The notes beneath the pieces are model-generated. The model was given only the letters and a program-made list of their open reading frames with translations. It did not search any database and had not been told where the DNA came from. Position numbers and translations under genes: made by a program. Positions 42,271-53,099 of a DNA stretch of 64,000 nt are shown piece after piece (positions within the stretch are counted from its first letter, which is position 1; each line of letters opens with the position of its first letter). Location of the stretch: positions 8,003,001 through 8,067,000 of the forward strand of contig OY997596.1 of assembly GCA_963921825.1 (NCBI GenBank), written 5' to 3'. The stretch is from Erodium maritimum (taxonomy: Eukaryota > Streptophyta > Magnoliopsida > Geraniales > Geraniaceae).

Positions 42271-42339
42271 TTTTCCTTAACCTTGTCTCTTATGCTATTT
42301 ATACATATCCACAGCCCTTCCACTCCATTCACTGTATGC
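42271..42339 (-). promoter_or_regulatory. Orphan copy of the lectin promoter (segmental copy B, left part)
   Basis: Matches 31061-31129 at about 64 of 69 bases, including the TATAAATAG box at 42295-42303 on the minus strand. On the side where the lectin start would be, the sequence is a truncated Gypsy LTR instead. The next base begins the A-tail (as T run) of retroelement D. Confidence 0.8.
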
Positions 42340-42899
42340 TTTTTTTAGTAATTGTAATTTCATTTCATTAAAAGGGTCAGTACATGTTCGAAATTTCTGA
42401 CGGGACAAACACATAAACCCTGTAACTACTATTGTGTCCAGGACAAATTGGATGAGCCACAAAAGCTAAATAAAACGAGAACCAAAATATGTATAGCTGA
42501 ATAATTAAGACCATAAAGCTAGTAGAGTACTAGTGAGCACTACTCAAGGTAGGGTCTACAGACCGCTGGGTCACCCAAGGACGACACTCTTTATTCGATA
42601 TAAAACCGACCATATGACCACCAGTACCGGGTTGAGGACAGGGTGACCTTGGGGGGAGTACCCAACTTCCCCCGAACCCCATCGTACGACTCATGACTTC
42701 TGACGGGGCTGTTTCCCAGCCCTCGCCTGATTTTCACGAGGCTCCCCCGTCGAGCCCCTCTTCATTCCTGGAGCCGCTGAAGGTTCCTCAAGCATTCCGG
42801 TGCACAAGGCCCCCGATGATCCTCCCGATGCTGACACACCCCCGGTTCCCCAAGGTGCCTCCCCCCCCCATCTCGAGGTCTAGTCAGCGGAGGGGTTGA

Positions 42900-45452
42900 A
42901 CCACGTAATAGTGGAGACAAACCCGGCGGCACCCTAGCAGTCTGCGCCCAAGTCGTGGCATACCCTTTATCCTTCCGGTACTTGGGATAATGCTTCAATG
43001 ACTTGTCAAAAGTATGGATGCCCGACATCTCCCTGTCACAGGCTGGGGCGGATGTCCTATACACCCATAATTTCCACAGAAACCCGGCATCTTGACATAT
43101 GTAAGAGAGTAGGTGATCGGGTCCTTGAACTCAGGAAACCTGAGGCGCATATTTTGACACAGAGGTCGGTCAAGGAAGTGCCAGTAGCGGACCTTCACCG
43201 TCCCCCCTAGCACTGGCCGAATTCATCGCAAGGAACGTCCACCGTCCCACCTAACGCCTCCCCAATCCTAGTGCCCGTAGTCTTAGTGCTAACTATCTGA
43301 AGGATACCATGGGCATGGACCCAAAGTTGCATCTTGTCCATGGCCGGAAGGTCCTGGATGAACGGATCCGTCTCCGCCAGCATCAAGGGTTTACCGTCGA
43401 AACACCATGGTTCATTCAGCCGAACCCAATCCCTATCCTCCTTCCTGGCAAAATAAAACCCAAAGACTCCAGGAGAGGCGTCCTTTATGACCAACCCAAT
43501 AGCCGATTTGCCCCATTTATTGGTGAGGATCCGAATGAGGGTATCTCAACGAGGTTGAACATCCGTGAGTAGATGACCCACCATCCCATATTGTTGGCGG
43601 AAAAGTGTATTCGGATCAAGCACCCCGTTCACGAACGTAACTTCCAAGGGTTTCCCAGAAATAGAGCCATTTGTTGGCTGATTTTGTTCCTGCGAAAGTT
43701 CAACATACAACGACTGTGGAGGTGAGCTCGCCGGTGCTGTTGCAGGGGATTGAAGAGGCGGCATCAGACCTTCCCGGGGACTCCTCGGAGGCGGCTGTTC
43801 ACGTCGCTGTCGAGTCTCATGGGGTTTCAAATTCAACATCTGAGTTTGTTTGTGATTCTAAAAATATGGTAGCACCAGAATCCGGTGATTACGCTAGAGT
43901 TGGGGATTTTAATTCGGATTCAGCTAATCACGCTGTCAAGTTTTCTTCCGGAGATCGCGTTACAATGGCGGACGTTGATGACGGCGTGTGTCGCGATACT
44001 GGGCTTCCTTCAGATTGGCTTGGTTCGACCACGCCAGCCAAGGACGAGAATGTTTCTCGTTCGTGCGATTCCAGAACGCGTGCTCTTCTTGGGGAGGAGG
44101 ACAATGGCGCTAGACCGGATGGGCTGAGTGGACCGGACGGGCTGAGTGGACCAACACAGTTAGTGGTGGTTGGGCCCGAACCTTGACATGTACAAGCAGA
44201 CCAATCCAGCACAAGATCAGTTAGAGTTTTGACTGAAGCTGTTGAAACATCTGTACAGCATGTGGCATCTCCGTGGAAAGATGCGCTCGTACATTCAAAA
44301 CGTGTGATCCTTCCCCCTAAGCACCTGACGGAAATTTATAACATAAGGTGTGTAAACGGAAGGTCTCGGATCGACAAAGGTGCGTCTGTCCTATCGATAT
44401 TGGGAAACAGGTTGAGCAAGTCCGAAATGGAAAAACTCAAGTCATAGCTCCGTCTCATGGTACCGATGCATGGACTACAATTCGTGAGTTGGCTTCCAAG
44501 AAGAAGGTTGCGACGACTCGTCGTTGAATTCGGAAGGCAGGGATTGGCGGGGTTTTCTCTATTTTGACTCCTTGTTTTTTCGTTTCTTAGAAAAGGCTTG
44601 GCCTTTTGGCTCCCGTTAGTGAAGCCCTTTTGTAATCGTTGGTTCTCACCCTACTTCTTCTAGAAGCGGGGCTTTCTGATTCCTTTTTGGAATCAGTCTT
44701 ACTAATAAATTTTCGAGCTTGTTAAAAAAAACTTTGAAGGGTTCCTCGAACCCCAGGGAGCAACCCGAGAAACTGTGTTGAAGAGCCTGAAGAGGGCTAT
44801 CATGATTCATTATTGGAGGGTGGGATGAGGACGGGAAGGTTGAGGCTGGTCCGCTGCCGGCCCTGTCATCGGGGGCTTCCCCATCTGGACAGGTGGGGTG
44901 TGATCAGCCAACGGGAAAACGAGGGCCTCACCATTCGCCGACCTCAATCCTTCCGCCATCTACAACCGGTGGCCCTCCAAAACCCTAGCCGAACGCTGAG
45001 GGGATGGTACAATGCTCGCCTATTTCGAAGGACGGACTAGGCGCGCATGAGGTGGCTTCGACAACGGAGAATGATCCCCCGGTGCATAGGCTACCAGTGG
45101 TAGCATCAAAGGAGGATCTGAGGGCGAGGGCAGCAGCGAGTCCCGGGGCAGAGTCGACGGCGCGTCGACACCTTCTTCTTCCGCAGTGCCCGCTTAGGCC
45201 GCACAACGTCATGCGATAGACAAGGGGGAGGGCGTTCCTCGTTCCCGCACCCACGCCAGCGGCTAATGGGGCAAGGTCCCTCGCGATCACGCCCACGCCA
45301 GCGGCTAAAGGGACAGGACCCAAGGCGAGGACCTTCGGAGAGGCAGGCCGAGAGGGTGGGTTGGACATGGGAGGGGACAAAGAGGGAGACGTTGGTGGAG
45401 AGACAGAGCACGCGGCTTGGTCAATAAAGAACGCAAAGATCCAGGAACACAT
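42900..45452 (-). pseudogene. Decayed DUF4283/zinc-knuckle ORF1 of element D
   Basis: On the minus strand: a Pro/Ala-rich N-terminus near 45452-44985 (MCSWIFAFFIDQAACSVSPP), an interruption by element B (44730-43653), then the DUF4283-type core (KPLEVTFVNGVLDPNTLFRQ, FGFYFARKEDRDWVRLNEPW, DKMQLWVHAHGI) and a knuckle region (KVRYWHFLDRPLC, YVKMPGFCGNYGCIGH). The core spans several frames, so it is dead. Knuckle ORF1s of plant LINEs bind the element RNA. The plus-strand fragment at 53440-54046 is a homologue (DQLQLWVYARGVP, YTKIPTFCFIYGRIGH). Confidence 0.75.
43653..44730 (+). mobile_element. ORF1-only retroelement B, 5'-truncated, nested in D
   Basis: Flanked by ACTTCCAAGGGTT (43640-43652) and ACTTTGAAGGGTT (44731-44743), a 13-base duplication with two differences. 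On the minus strand these flanks join the host ORF1 before and after the insertion. The tail is CTTACTAATAAATTTTCGAG then an A run at 44724-44730. Coding remains (43671-44186, then 44229-44527) include HVASPWKDALVHSKRV and end DAWTTIRELASKKKVATTRR, the same as element A. It lacks the N-terminal motif and the RRM because of truncation. Confidence 0.82.
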
Positions 45453-45510
45453 TAAGGTTAGGGTTTAGAGGTCTCAACAGAAACGAGGAGTTTTTTTTTA
45501 TGTACTAATC

Positions 45511-45859
45511 CACTGTATGCTAATTATATGATTTTTGTCCACAATAACATAATATTATATATTCCTTTTATCAATCTGTGGGTCGCTGCTTCATATTAAA
45601 TTTTTAAGTATTGCTTTTTCTTATCAAACAAATCACGCTAGGCATATACAGATATGATTCCTATTTCCTAGCACTTGTTCAACAAGCACACGCATTGCTT
45701 TTCTTCGTATTCCATTTTTCCCAAGTGAAATGTGAAGAATTAAAGCAAGGAATTATACAAATTAAAGGGCCCAATTCAAAGGAATTAAAGCAAGGAATTG
45801 TTCATTTCTTCTATGTGACTAGGACTAATCATCGGCTAGTTAATTTGAACCGACGATAC
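45511..45859 (+). repeat. Segmental duplication, copy B (middle part)
   Basis: Continues copy B after element D: TAATTATATGATTTTTGTCC matches 31129 onward; from 45577 (TGTGGGTCGCTGCTTCATAT) it matches 38879 onward, showing the locus without the CACTA element. It ends at the Copia insertion (CGACGATAC before TGTTAGATAA). Confidence 0.85.
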
Positions 45860-46269
45860 TGTTAGATAAATTTGGCTTACAAAGCCATGCTCCTCCTTTT
45901 TTATTTCACTGAAGTCCCACATCTGAAACAAATGGACAAGCAAGTGGGTTAATAAAGGCTCCTCCCTTGGTCTTGTTCAAAATTGCTACTAGGCCTATGT
46001 TATTTGGACCGGAACGGGCCTAGCGTGCACTGCCGCTGTCCGTTCGGGCGCGGGCAGAGCCCCCATGGGACGTGCACAACTAACTTTTTGGACAAAATAC
46101 TTCTGGTTTTTCCTTTTGATGACCTATTCAAATGTTTTCAAAATACTTGAACGAGTCGTAGCGTCGTGGTCAAGGACGTTCCGAATATCGTGATTCAGTT
46201 CCACACGATTTGGTCGTTTGGTTTTCAAAACAGATGGTTTTTTATGCTTTTACCCTCGCGTTTTCCACC

Positions 46270-46276
46270 TATAAAA
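46270..46276 (+). promoter_or_regulatory. TATA box of left Copia LTR
   Basis: TATAAAA in CCTATAAAAGGAGG; the right LTR has the same box at 51924-51930. It is placed in the middle of the LTR, as expected for a U3/R boundary. Confidence 0.75.
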
Positions 46277-46672
46277 GGAGGATTTGGTTATCTTTATTCT
46301 CTACGTTTTTCATCAGTTCCAAAGACCATATTATACACATTTCGTTACTCTCTCCAAATTCTCACCACACCGAAGTTCTGTTCCTGTCCTGCTGCTTCCA
46401 CATCCGGTAGAGCGAGTGGGCGCGCTGCTGGGTAGAGCTGAGAGATCCTTGGGGAGCAACCGCTGCTGCTCGCCACCTCGGGCACGCCCGAATTTTTGCT
46501 TCAAAGTCAATGGACCTCCATGCCACGCCTCAGCTTCTCCTCTTCGTTCTGCACGTCACGCCGGTTGGTGTATCGTTTTATGTTTTCGATTGCATGCATT
46601 AACTGTTCTCTGATTTTGTTTTGAAATTCATTTCCAGTTTACGAATATTATTTCCAACAATTTTGAAGCAAT

Positions 46673-46694
46673 ATATATATATATATATATATAT
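46673..46694. repeat. AT microsatellite in Copia leader
   Basis: About eleven AT dinucleotides occupy the place after the left LTR where the primer-binding site and leader would be. Confidence 0.8.
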
Positions 46695-46728
46695 GTTTTT
46701 ACTCGTTTAATATATCGTAACCTGCTAA

Positions 46729-48213
46729 ATGACGAACATGAACTCGAACTCTGCTATGCATGCTAATCCGAATTCTAATGCTCGTAATTTAATTGGGGGC
46801 TATCCGCGTGTTGAACCACTCGACGATACCAATTATCGTCGTTGGTCTCAAAAGCTGATGAACTTCTTTGAGCAAAACGACCTTGAATATGTTCTGTTAG
46901 AAGATCCCCCTGTGCCTGATTTTGCAAGTAGTGGTAGCTTTAATCCCTTAGTCGCCTCTATTGTTAGTGACAATGAGGCGAAGCTGAACAAGTACACTAG
47001 GGACAATAAGATTGTCCGGTGCCAGATCCTGGATTCTGTCACCAACACCCTTTTCGACTTACTTGCTGTCCACAAGTCCGCCAAGTTCATTTGGGAGACT
47101 CTAGACAAGAAGTACGGGGCCGACGACACCGGGAACAAGAAGTATGTCCTAAGCCAGTGGCTTGCATTCCAGATGGTTGACAACCGGTCGATCATGGACC
47201 AAGCCCACGTTTACGAGGACCTGTCCGCCGCCATCGTCAACGAAGGGATGGACATGAACGAGGTATTCCTCGCTCATGTGCTACTGGAAAAGTTTCCACC
47301 GTCGTGGAAAGACTATCGCTGCCACCTGAAGCACATAGAGAAGGACCTGACGCTTCAAGATCTCATTCGCCACATGAAGATTGAGGAAGCCAACCGCCTG
47401 AAGGACGCTCTGAGTCTCATACCACCTTTTCCGCCTCCGTCGGTGAAGGCCAACATTGTGGAGTCTGGTGGGCCGTCTCGTCAGACAAAGTTCCAACCGA
47501 AGCAGAAGTCCAAGGAAGCTCCCAAGGAAGGACCTCCCAACAACCGCAACAAATATGTGAAGCCTTCATCTGCTATCAACAAACCGAAGCAGAACCTGCT
47601 GTGCTACGTCTGCGGTCAAGCTGGACACAAGGCCTACCAATGCATGAAGCGTCAAGACTACAAGAAGAATGGTGCAAGGGCGTACATTGCTGAAGATGAT
47701 GACATAGTAGCTGTCGTAGTCGCTGAGGCTATGTTGGTTCACAACACCGTTGATTGGGTGATGGACTCCGCATCCACTCGTCATCTCTACAACTCAAGGG
47801 AACTCTTCTATGAGTTCGTACCAACTGCACCTGGTGAAGTGGTTCATATGGGAAACGACTCTACTGCATTGATTTCTGGAAGCGGGAAGATCATGCTGAA
47901 GCTAACATCTGGGAAGACGCTCGTACTCAGTAATGCCCTTTGTGTCCCTACTCTACGGCGCAACCTTGTCTCTGGACCTCTGCTGATGAAGGCTGGCTTG
48001 AAGACCGTCATAGAGAATGATACTGTGGTTTTCACCAAGAATGAAGATTTTGTAGGGAAGGGGTATTATTGTGGGGGTCTCTTTCTGTTCAATGTCGATC
48101 ATGTTATTCTGAGTAATAATAAAATTTCCGCTTCCGCTTATATTGCTGAGTCTCTTGATCTGTGGCATGGTAGATTAGGACATGTGAATGTTGCTTCAAT
48201 TAAACAACTTTGA
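46729..48213 (+). pseudogene. Copia gag and protease region
   Basis: A 494-codon frame. Parts: gag with a UBN2-type capsid (YRRWSQKLMNFFEQNDLEYV, WETLDKKYGADDTGNKKYVL), a CCHC knuckle (CYVCGQAGHKAYQC, residues about 289-302), the aspartic protease (DWVMDSASTRHL; the catalytic triplet is DSA instead of the common DS/TG), and the pre-integrase segment (LDLWHGRLGHVN). It stops at TGA 48211-48213, while the frame continues into integrase sequence (CEVCVEAKF), so the stop is a lesion in a single polyprotein. The first ATG is a credible start 70 bases after the LTR. Confidence 0.88.
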
Positions 48214-50803
48214 AACATGTCTATAATACCATCGTTATCTACCTCTGAACTCTCGAAATGTGAAGTTTGCGTTGAGGCCAAATTCATTAAAAAAATCTTG
48301 CAAATCAATTACAACAAGAAATACGAACCTACTATCTTGCGGATTTCAAGAACTCGAGAAGCAAGGGAGGCAAACATTACTATGTTACCTTTATCGACGA
48401 TTGCTCTAGGTTCGCGAGAGTTTATCTTCTTACTACGAAGGATGAAGCTGAAGAGATGTTCATGAAGTATAAGAATGAGGTAGAAAACCAACTCGAGAGG
48501 AAGATCAAGAGAATGAGATCCGATAGAGGAGGAGAGTATGACTCAAACTTCTTAAAAGACGTTTGTGAATCAAATGGTATCATCCATGAAACCACTGCAC
48601 CATACATGCCTCAACAAAATGGAGTACCTGAACGTAAGAACCGAACGCTCAAGAACATGATGAATGCAATGCTTCTTAGTTCAGGCCTTCCTGATGAAAT
48701 GTGGGGGGAAGCCGTCTTATCTGCTTGTCACATACTTAACCGTGTGCCGCACAAGAACCTAGATTAGACTTCATACGAGTTATGGAAGGGTTATGCTCCT
48801 AACCTAAGGTTTCTCAGAGTGTGGGAGTGCTTGGCGAAAGTAGGCTTAACTGACCCCAAGGGAACCACTATCGGATCTAAGACATATGATTGTGTGTTCA
48901 TAGGCTATGCTCAGACCAGCGTGGCGTATCGCTTCATGTCTCTAGGTGATCACTCAATTTCTGAGGCTAGAGATGCTGAGTTCTTCGAACACATCTTTTC
49001 GATGAAGAGGAACGCCGTTGCTGATCCGGTTGAACCCACTACCCCCTTTCCGTCGCTTCGTGATAGGTGGGTTGCCGAAAGTTCTACTTCACGTGGTCAA
49101 GCTGAGGGACCAAGGATAAGTAAGAGACCCAGGATTGAGAAGAACTTCGGAGAAGACTACGTCACCTCCTTTCTAGCCGAAGTTGGTCCTGAAGGTGTTG
49201 TTTCAGACGAGTTTGTTTCATCCTTCCTGTTAGAAGAAGATCCAAAGACCTATGGCGAGGCTTTGAGATCTGTTGATGCTAACCTCTGGAAAGAGGCTAT
49301 CCAGGCTGAACTTGATTCTATTGTATCGAATTAGACTTGGGATCTAGTAGACTTACCTAAAGGTTCCAAAACCATTAGTAGTAAGTGGATCTTCAAGAGA
49401 AAGCTGAGCCTCGATGGTACAATTGAGCGGTTCAAGGCGAGACTCGTTGTTAGAGGTTTTACACAACGGAAAGACGTCGACTACTTCGACACGTATTCTC
49501 CTGTGACCAAGATTGCAACGATAAGGTCTCTAGTCGCTTTAGCAGCCATTCAAGGCTTGATAATTCATCAGATGGATGTCAAGACCGCCTTCCTCAATGG
49601 TGATCTAAAGGAAGAGATCTACATGTCTCAACCCGAGGGGTTTATGATCGCTGGTCAAGAGAAAAAAGTGTGTAAACTGAAGAAGTCTCTGTATGGTCTG
49701 AAACAATCACCTAAACAGTGGTATGAGAAGTTCAATCGAACTCTGGTGACTGACGGATACGAGGTGAACAACTCTGATTCTTGCATGTACTCGAAGATGA
49801 CAGAATCGGGTTGTGTGATTATCTGTCTTTATGTCGATGACATGTTGATTCTTGGTGACAATATCGATGAGTGAACGTTACCAAGAACTTCTTGTCATCA
49901 CATTTTGAGATGAAGGACTTAGGAGAAGCTGATGACATTTTAGGTGTTAAGATTATGAGACACACCAATGGCATCTCCTTGAGTCAATCTCACTACGTTG
50001 AGAAAGTGTTGAAGAAATTCAATCACTTTGACGTTATACCTGCTAAGACTCCCTATGATGCGAACATACACTTAACAAAGAACTTGGGTGATAGTGTTTC
50101 ACAAATTGAGTACGCCAAGATCATAGGAAGTGTGATGTTCCTCATGAACTATACTCGACCAGACATTGCTTACACGGTAAGCAGGTTGAGTCGGTATACT
50201 CATAACCCAAGCCATGAGCATTTGAATGTTCTAAGTCGACTGTTGAAGTACCTGAAAGGAACTATGAGTTGGTCCCTGCATTATAGTACCTTTCCTACGG
50301 CTTTGGAAGGATATTGCGATGCAAACTGGGTTTCAGGTAATGATGACATCCACTCGACGAGTGATTATGTGTTCACTTTGGGTGGAGGTGCTATATCGTG
50401 GAAGTCTTCGAAGAAGACTTGTATAGCCCGTTCCACCATGGAGTCTGAGTTCATTGCCCTTGAGTTGGCTGGATAAGAGGCAGACTGGTTGAGGAACCTG
50501 TTAGCAGAAGTTCCTGTGTGGGGAAGGCAAGCTGTGCCTGTGTCACTACACTGTGATTCACAATCGGCTATTTGCGTTGCGAAGAATGATGTGTACAATG
50601 GTAAGAAGAGACACATTCGTATCAGGCACGGTGTCGTTAGACAACTCCTGAAAGATGGAGTGATTTCTTTGGAATTTGTTAGATCTGAAAGAAATCTGGC
50701 CGATACCTTCACCAAGGGTCAACCAAGGAGAATTCTCCTAGATATGTCGTTGGGGATAAGGCTCAAGCCCATAGGTCAAGAAAGTATGGATGACTCGTGT
50801 TAG
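48214..50803 (+). pseudogene. Copia integrase, reverse transcriptase and RNase H, broken
   Basis: Integrase remains: TFIDDCSRFARVYLL, MRSDRGGEYDSNFLKDVC, APYMPQQNGVPERKNRT (catalytic D, D and E present). Reverse transcriptase: MDVKTAFLNGDLKEEIYMSQ, GLKQSPKQWYEKF, CLYVDDMLILG with the YVDD core intact. RNase [63 protein letters not shown]. Lesions: a frameshift near 48330, TAG at 48765, TAG at 49332, a frameshift near 49870 and TAA at 50474. The ordinary family product is one polyprotein with gag; this copy cannot make it. Confidence 0.9.
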
Positions 50804-50832
50804 TGGTCATATGTAGCCATACTTGTCTTGAT

Positions 50833-51107
50833 GCACTACTTCTCCCATTCCTATGACATTCGTAGTGCTTGATGATCTATAACCAGGTTTCGTGGTGCTT
50901 TGAGACGCACTTGATAGATCTTGATAATAATCTATAACCAGTGTTGGTGGTGCTTGTGAGACGCACTTGATAGATTGCAATCCATAACCAGTTTTGGTGG
51001 TGCTATTGAGAAGCACTTGATGGATTCTGCTGACAGGATGGACTTTATGTCCTTAATAGCTCCAGACCCGATTGGGACAGTGCTTGTGAGAAGCACTTGA
51101 TGAGCTA
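50833..51107 (+). repeat. Five imperfect hairpin units between Copia pol and the polypurine tract
   Basis: Unit 0: GCACTAC (50833) pairs with GTAGTGC (50862). Units 1-4 each have an outer and an inner stem: GATCTAT/ATAGATC with GTGC/GCAC (50874-50920); AATCTAT/ATAGATT with GTGC/GCAC (50929-50976); AATCCAT/ATGGATT with GTGCT/AGCAC (50979-51026); TAGCTC/GAGCTA with GTGCT/AGCAC (51057-51107). Units 1-3 share AACCAG after the first arm, and units 1-4 end GCACTTGAT. Where the outer arm changes, the partner arm changes to match. A role as RNA structure is inference. Confidence 0.75.
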
Positions 51108-51470
51108 CCTACGTGTGTGTGATGGTGGGCCACCATCTATCAAAGACTTGGGGCAAAGTCTTCCTAGAGCACTCATTAGAACTAAGGTATACGCAGGGCC
51201 TTTAATAGCGTTGTTGATAGTTTTGCGGATTCAGTGGGATCTGAAGTATGTTATGTGTTGTGTGATGTATCAACCCAAGTTAAGTAAGTTCAAGATTTTA
51301 TTCACTTACTCTAAGTAAGTTGTTATCCACCTCACTATGCATCAATTCAAATCGAAAGATATTGATGTTTAAGTACTGCACCTTCCAGTAACATAACTTT
51401 TGGTGGTGTTTTTCTTTTATTTTAAAAAAAAAATTGTTTTTTGGCGTTTATCGCCAAATTTGTGGGGGAT
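51108..51470 (+). other. Copia 3' untranslated region and polypurine tract
   Basis: No gene. Contains an A run at 51423-51432 and ends with TTTGTGGGGGAT, the polypurine tract at 51459-51470 that primes plus-strand synthesis in this class. Confidence 0.75.
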
Positions 51471-52313
51471 TGTTGGATAAATTTGGCTTACAAAGCCATG
51501 CTGCTCCTTTTTTATTTCACTGAAGTCCCACATCGGAAACAAATGGACAAGCAAGTGGGTTAATAAAGGCTCTTCCCCTAGTCCTGTTCAGAACTGCTAC
51601 TGGGCCTATTCCAGTTGTGCCGGAACGGGCCTCGCGCGCACCGCCTCCACCGTCCGTCCGGGCTGGGCCGGGCGCGGGCGCGTGCTCGAGATCGGGTTCG
51701 GGTTCGGGATGAGCCCCTGCAGGGCGGGCAAAATTAACTTGTTGGACAAAATACTTCTGGTTTTTCCTTTTGATGACTTATTCAAATGTTTTCAAAATAC
51801 TTGAACGAGTCGTAACGTCGTGGTCAAGGACGTTCCGAATATCGTGATTCAGTTCCCCACGATTTGTTCGTTTGGTTTTCAAAACAGATGGTTCTTTTAC
51901 GCTTTTACCCTCGCTTTTCCAGCTATAAAAGGAGGCTCTGGTTCTCTTTATTCTCTACGTTTTTCATCAGTTCTAGAGCCCATATTATACACATTTCGTT
52001 ACTCTCTCCAAATTCTCACTACACCGAAATTCTGTTCCTGTTCTGTTGCTTCCACATCCGGCAGAGCGAGTGGGCGCGCTGTTGGGTATAGCTGAGAGAT
52101 CCTTGGGCAGCAACCGCTGCTGCTCGCCAACTCCGGCACGCCCGAATTTTTGCTTCAAAGTCAGTGGACCTCCGTGCCACGCCTCAGCTTCTCCTCTTCG
52201 TTCTGCACGTCACGCAAGTTGGTGTATCATTTTATGTTTTCGATTGCATGCATTAATTGTTCTCTGGTTTTGTTCTGAAATTTGTTTCCAGTTTACGAAT
52301 ATTATTTTCAACA

Positions 52314-53088
52314 ATACAGTTAACCACCGGAACGGTGATCCCGGCTATGGGATACTTCTCACCGACCTCGACTTTTGAATTCCAGATTTTTTACTTAATC
52401 TATTATCCCCGCTTAAACAATTCAATTGTGTTTCAAAAATAATATCATTCAACATAGGTTTAATTATGTTTGGGAGGACCTTGAAAAATCATTTTGAACA
52501 CACAATAGACCAATCGGACAAAGATTCTCTCTGCTCACTCCTGCTCGCAGTTCCCCTCTCCAGCGCGGTCGCATCCGTGTTGCCTGGTGGTGAGTCAGTG
52601 CCTGCCTTTGTCGCTCTCATCGTGCGCGCCTCCCTTACTGGCAGTGTCCAAGCTCTGGTCCTGCTCAAGACGTCGTCCCTTCATTGTCGTTCTAAAAAAA
52701 GAAGAAGAGAAGGACTTCTAAACCAACTATTAAAAAGAACAGGCTTGATCGGTGAGGAGAACACTATATATTGGTTTGGTTTAACAGAGATTAAGGGTTT
52801 AAGTTCTAATAGGGTATGTTGACTCAGATTATGTTTAAGATATAGAAAAGCGAGATCAACTACATGGTACTGTTTTACATTGGCATGAGGTTCTATATAT
52901 TGGAGATCGATGTTACAGTCAGTGGTTGTTTTTCTTACGACACAGGCAGAATATATGGCAGTGACACATGCGGTGAAAGAAGCTATTTGGCTTCGAGTAT
53001 TGGATCGATATTTGAGTGTTGCTTAGAGGGATGTGACAATCCTTTATGATAGCCTGGGTGTCATTCATTTGGCAAATAATCAAGTATT
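52314..53088 (+). repeat. Segmental duplication, copy B (right part)
   Basis: Continues copy B after the Copia element (ATACAGTTAACCACCGGAAC) and follows 39136-39894 with scattered substitutions and small indels. It runs past the point where copy A is cut, ending near 53088 (CAAATAATCAAGTATTTCAC). The short open frame at 52466-52822 is unrecognised and is not conserved as a frame in copy A. Confidence 0.85.
52936..53088 (+). pseudogene. Copia RNase H fragment (copy B)
   Basis: Reads AEYMAVTHAVKEAIWLRVLD, then RDVTILYDSLGVIHLANNQV after a TAG, the end of the RNase H domain of a Copia element other than the one at 45860-52313. It ends abruptly where ORF1-type LINE sequence starts. Confidence 0.75.
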
Positions 53089-53099
53089 TCACTATAAGC

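Larger units (their letters stand above)
42340..45510 (-). mobile_element. ORF1-only zinc-knuckle LINE-like element D, 10 bp TSD
   Basis: Flanked by CACTGTATGC at 42330-42339 and 45511-45520. The 3' end is at the left: a T run at 42340-42346, preceded on the minus strand by TTTTAATGAAATGAAATTAC. Without the nested element B it is about 2.08 kb. The minus strand encodes an ORF1 of the DUF4283/zinc-knuckle type and nothing of ORF2. The duplicate at 31108-31140 shows the same site without the insertion, confirming the boundaries. Confidence 0.85.
45860..52313 (+). mobile_element. Ty1/Copia retrotransposon, 6.45 kb
   Basis: Left LTR 45860-46659 (TGTTAGATAAATTTGG to TTTCCAACA) and right LTR 51471-52313 (TGTTGGATAAATTTGG to TTTTCAACA). 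A polypurine tract TTTGTGGGGGAT lies directly before the right LTR. The target duplication is ATAC (45856-45859 and 52314-52317), and copy A at 39130-39140 shows the empty site. Gag-pol order is gag, protease, integrase, reverse transcriptase, RNase H, as in Copia. The LTRs differ by many substitutions and indels, and pol is broken, so this is an older, inactive copy. No good tRNA primer-binding site follows the left LTR; an AT microsatellite stands there. Confidence 0.95.

Noticed and set aside
45004..45219. Plus-strand frame in element D
   Set aside because: Antisense to the Pro/Ala-rich N-terminus of the minus-strand ORF1.
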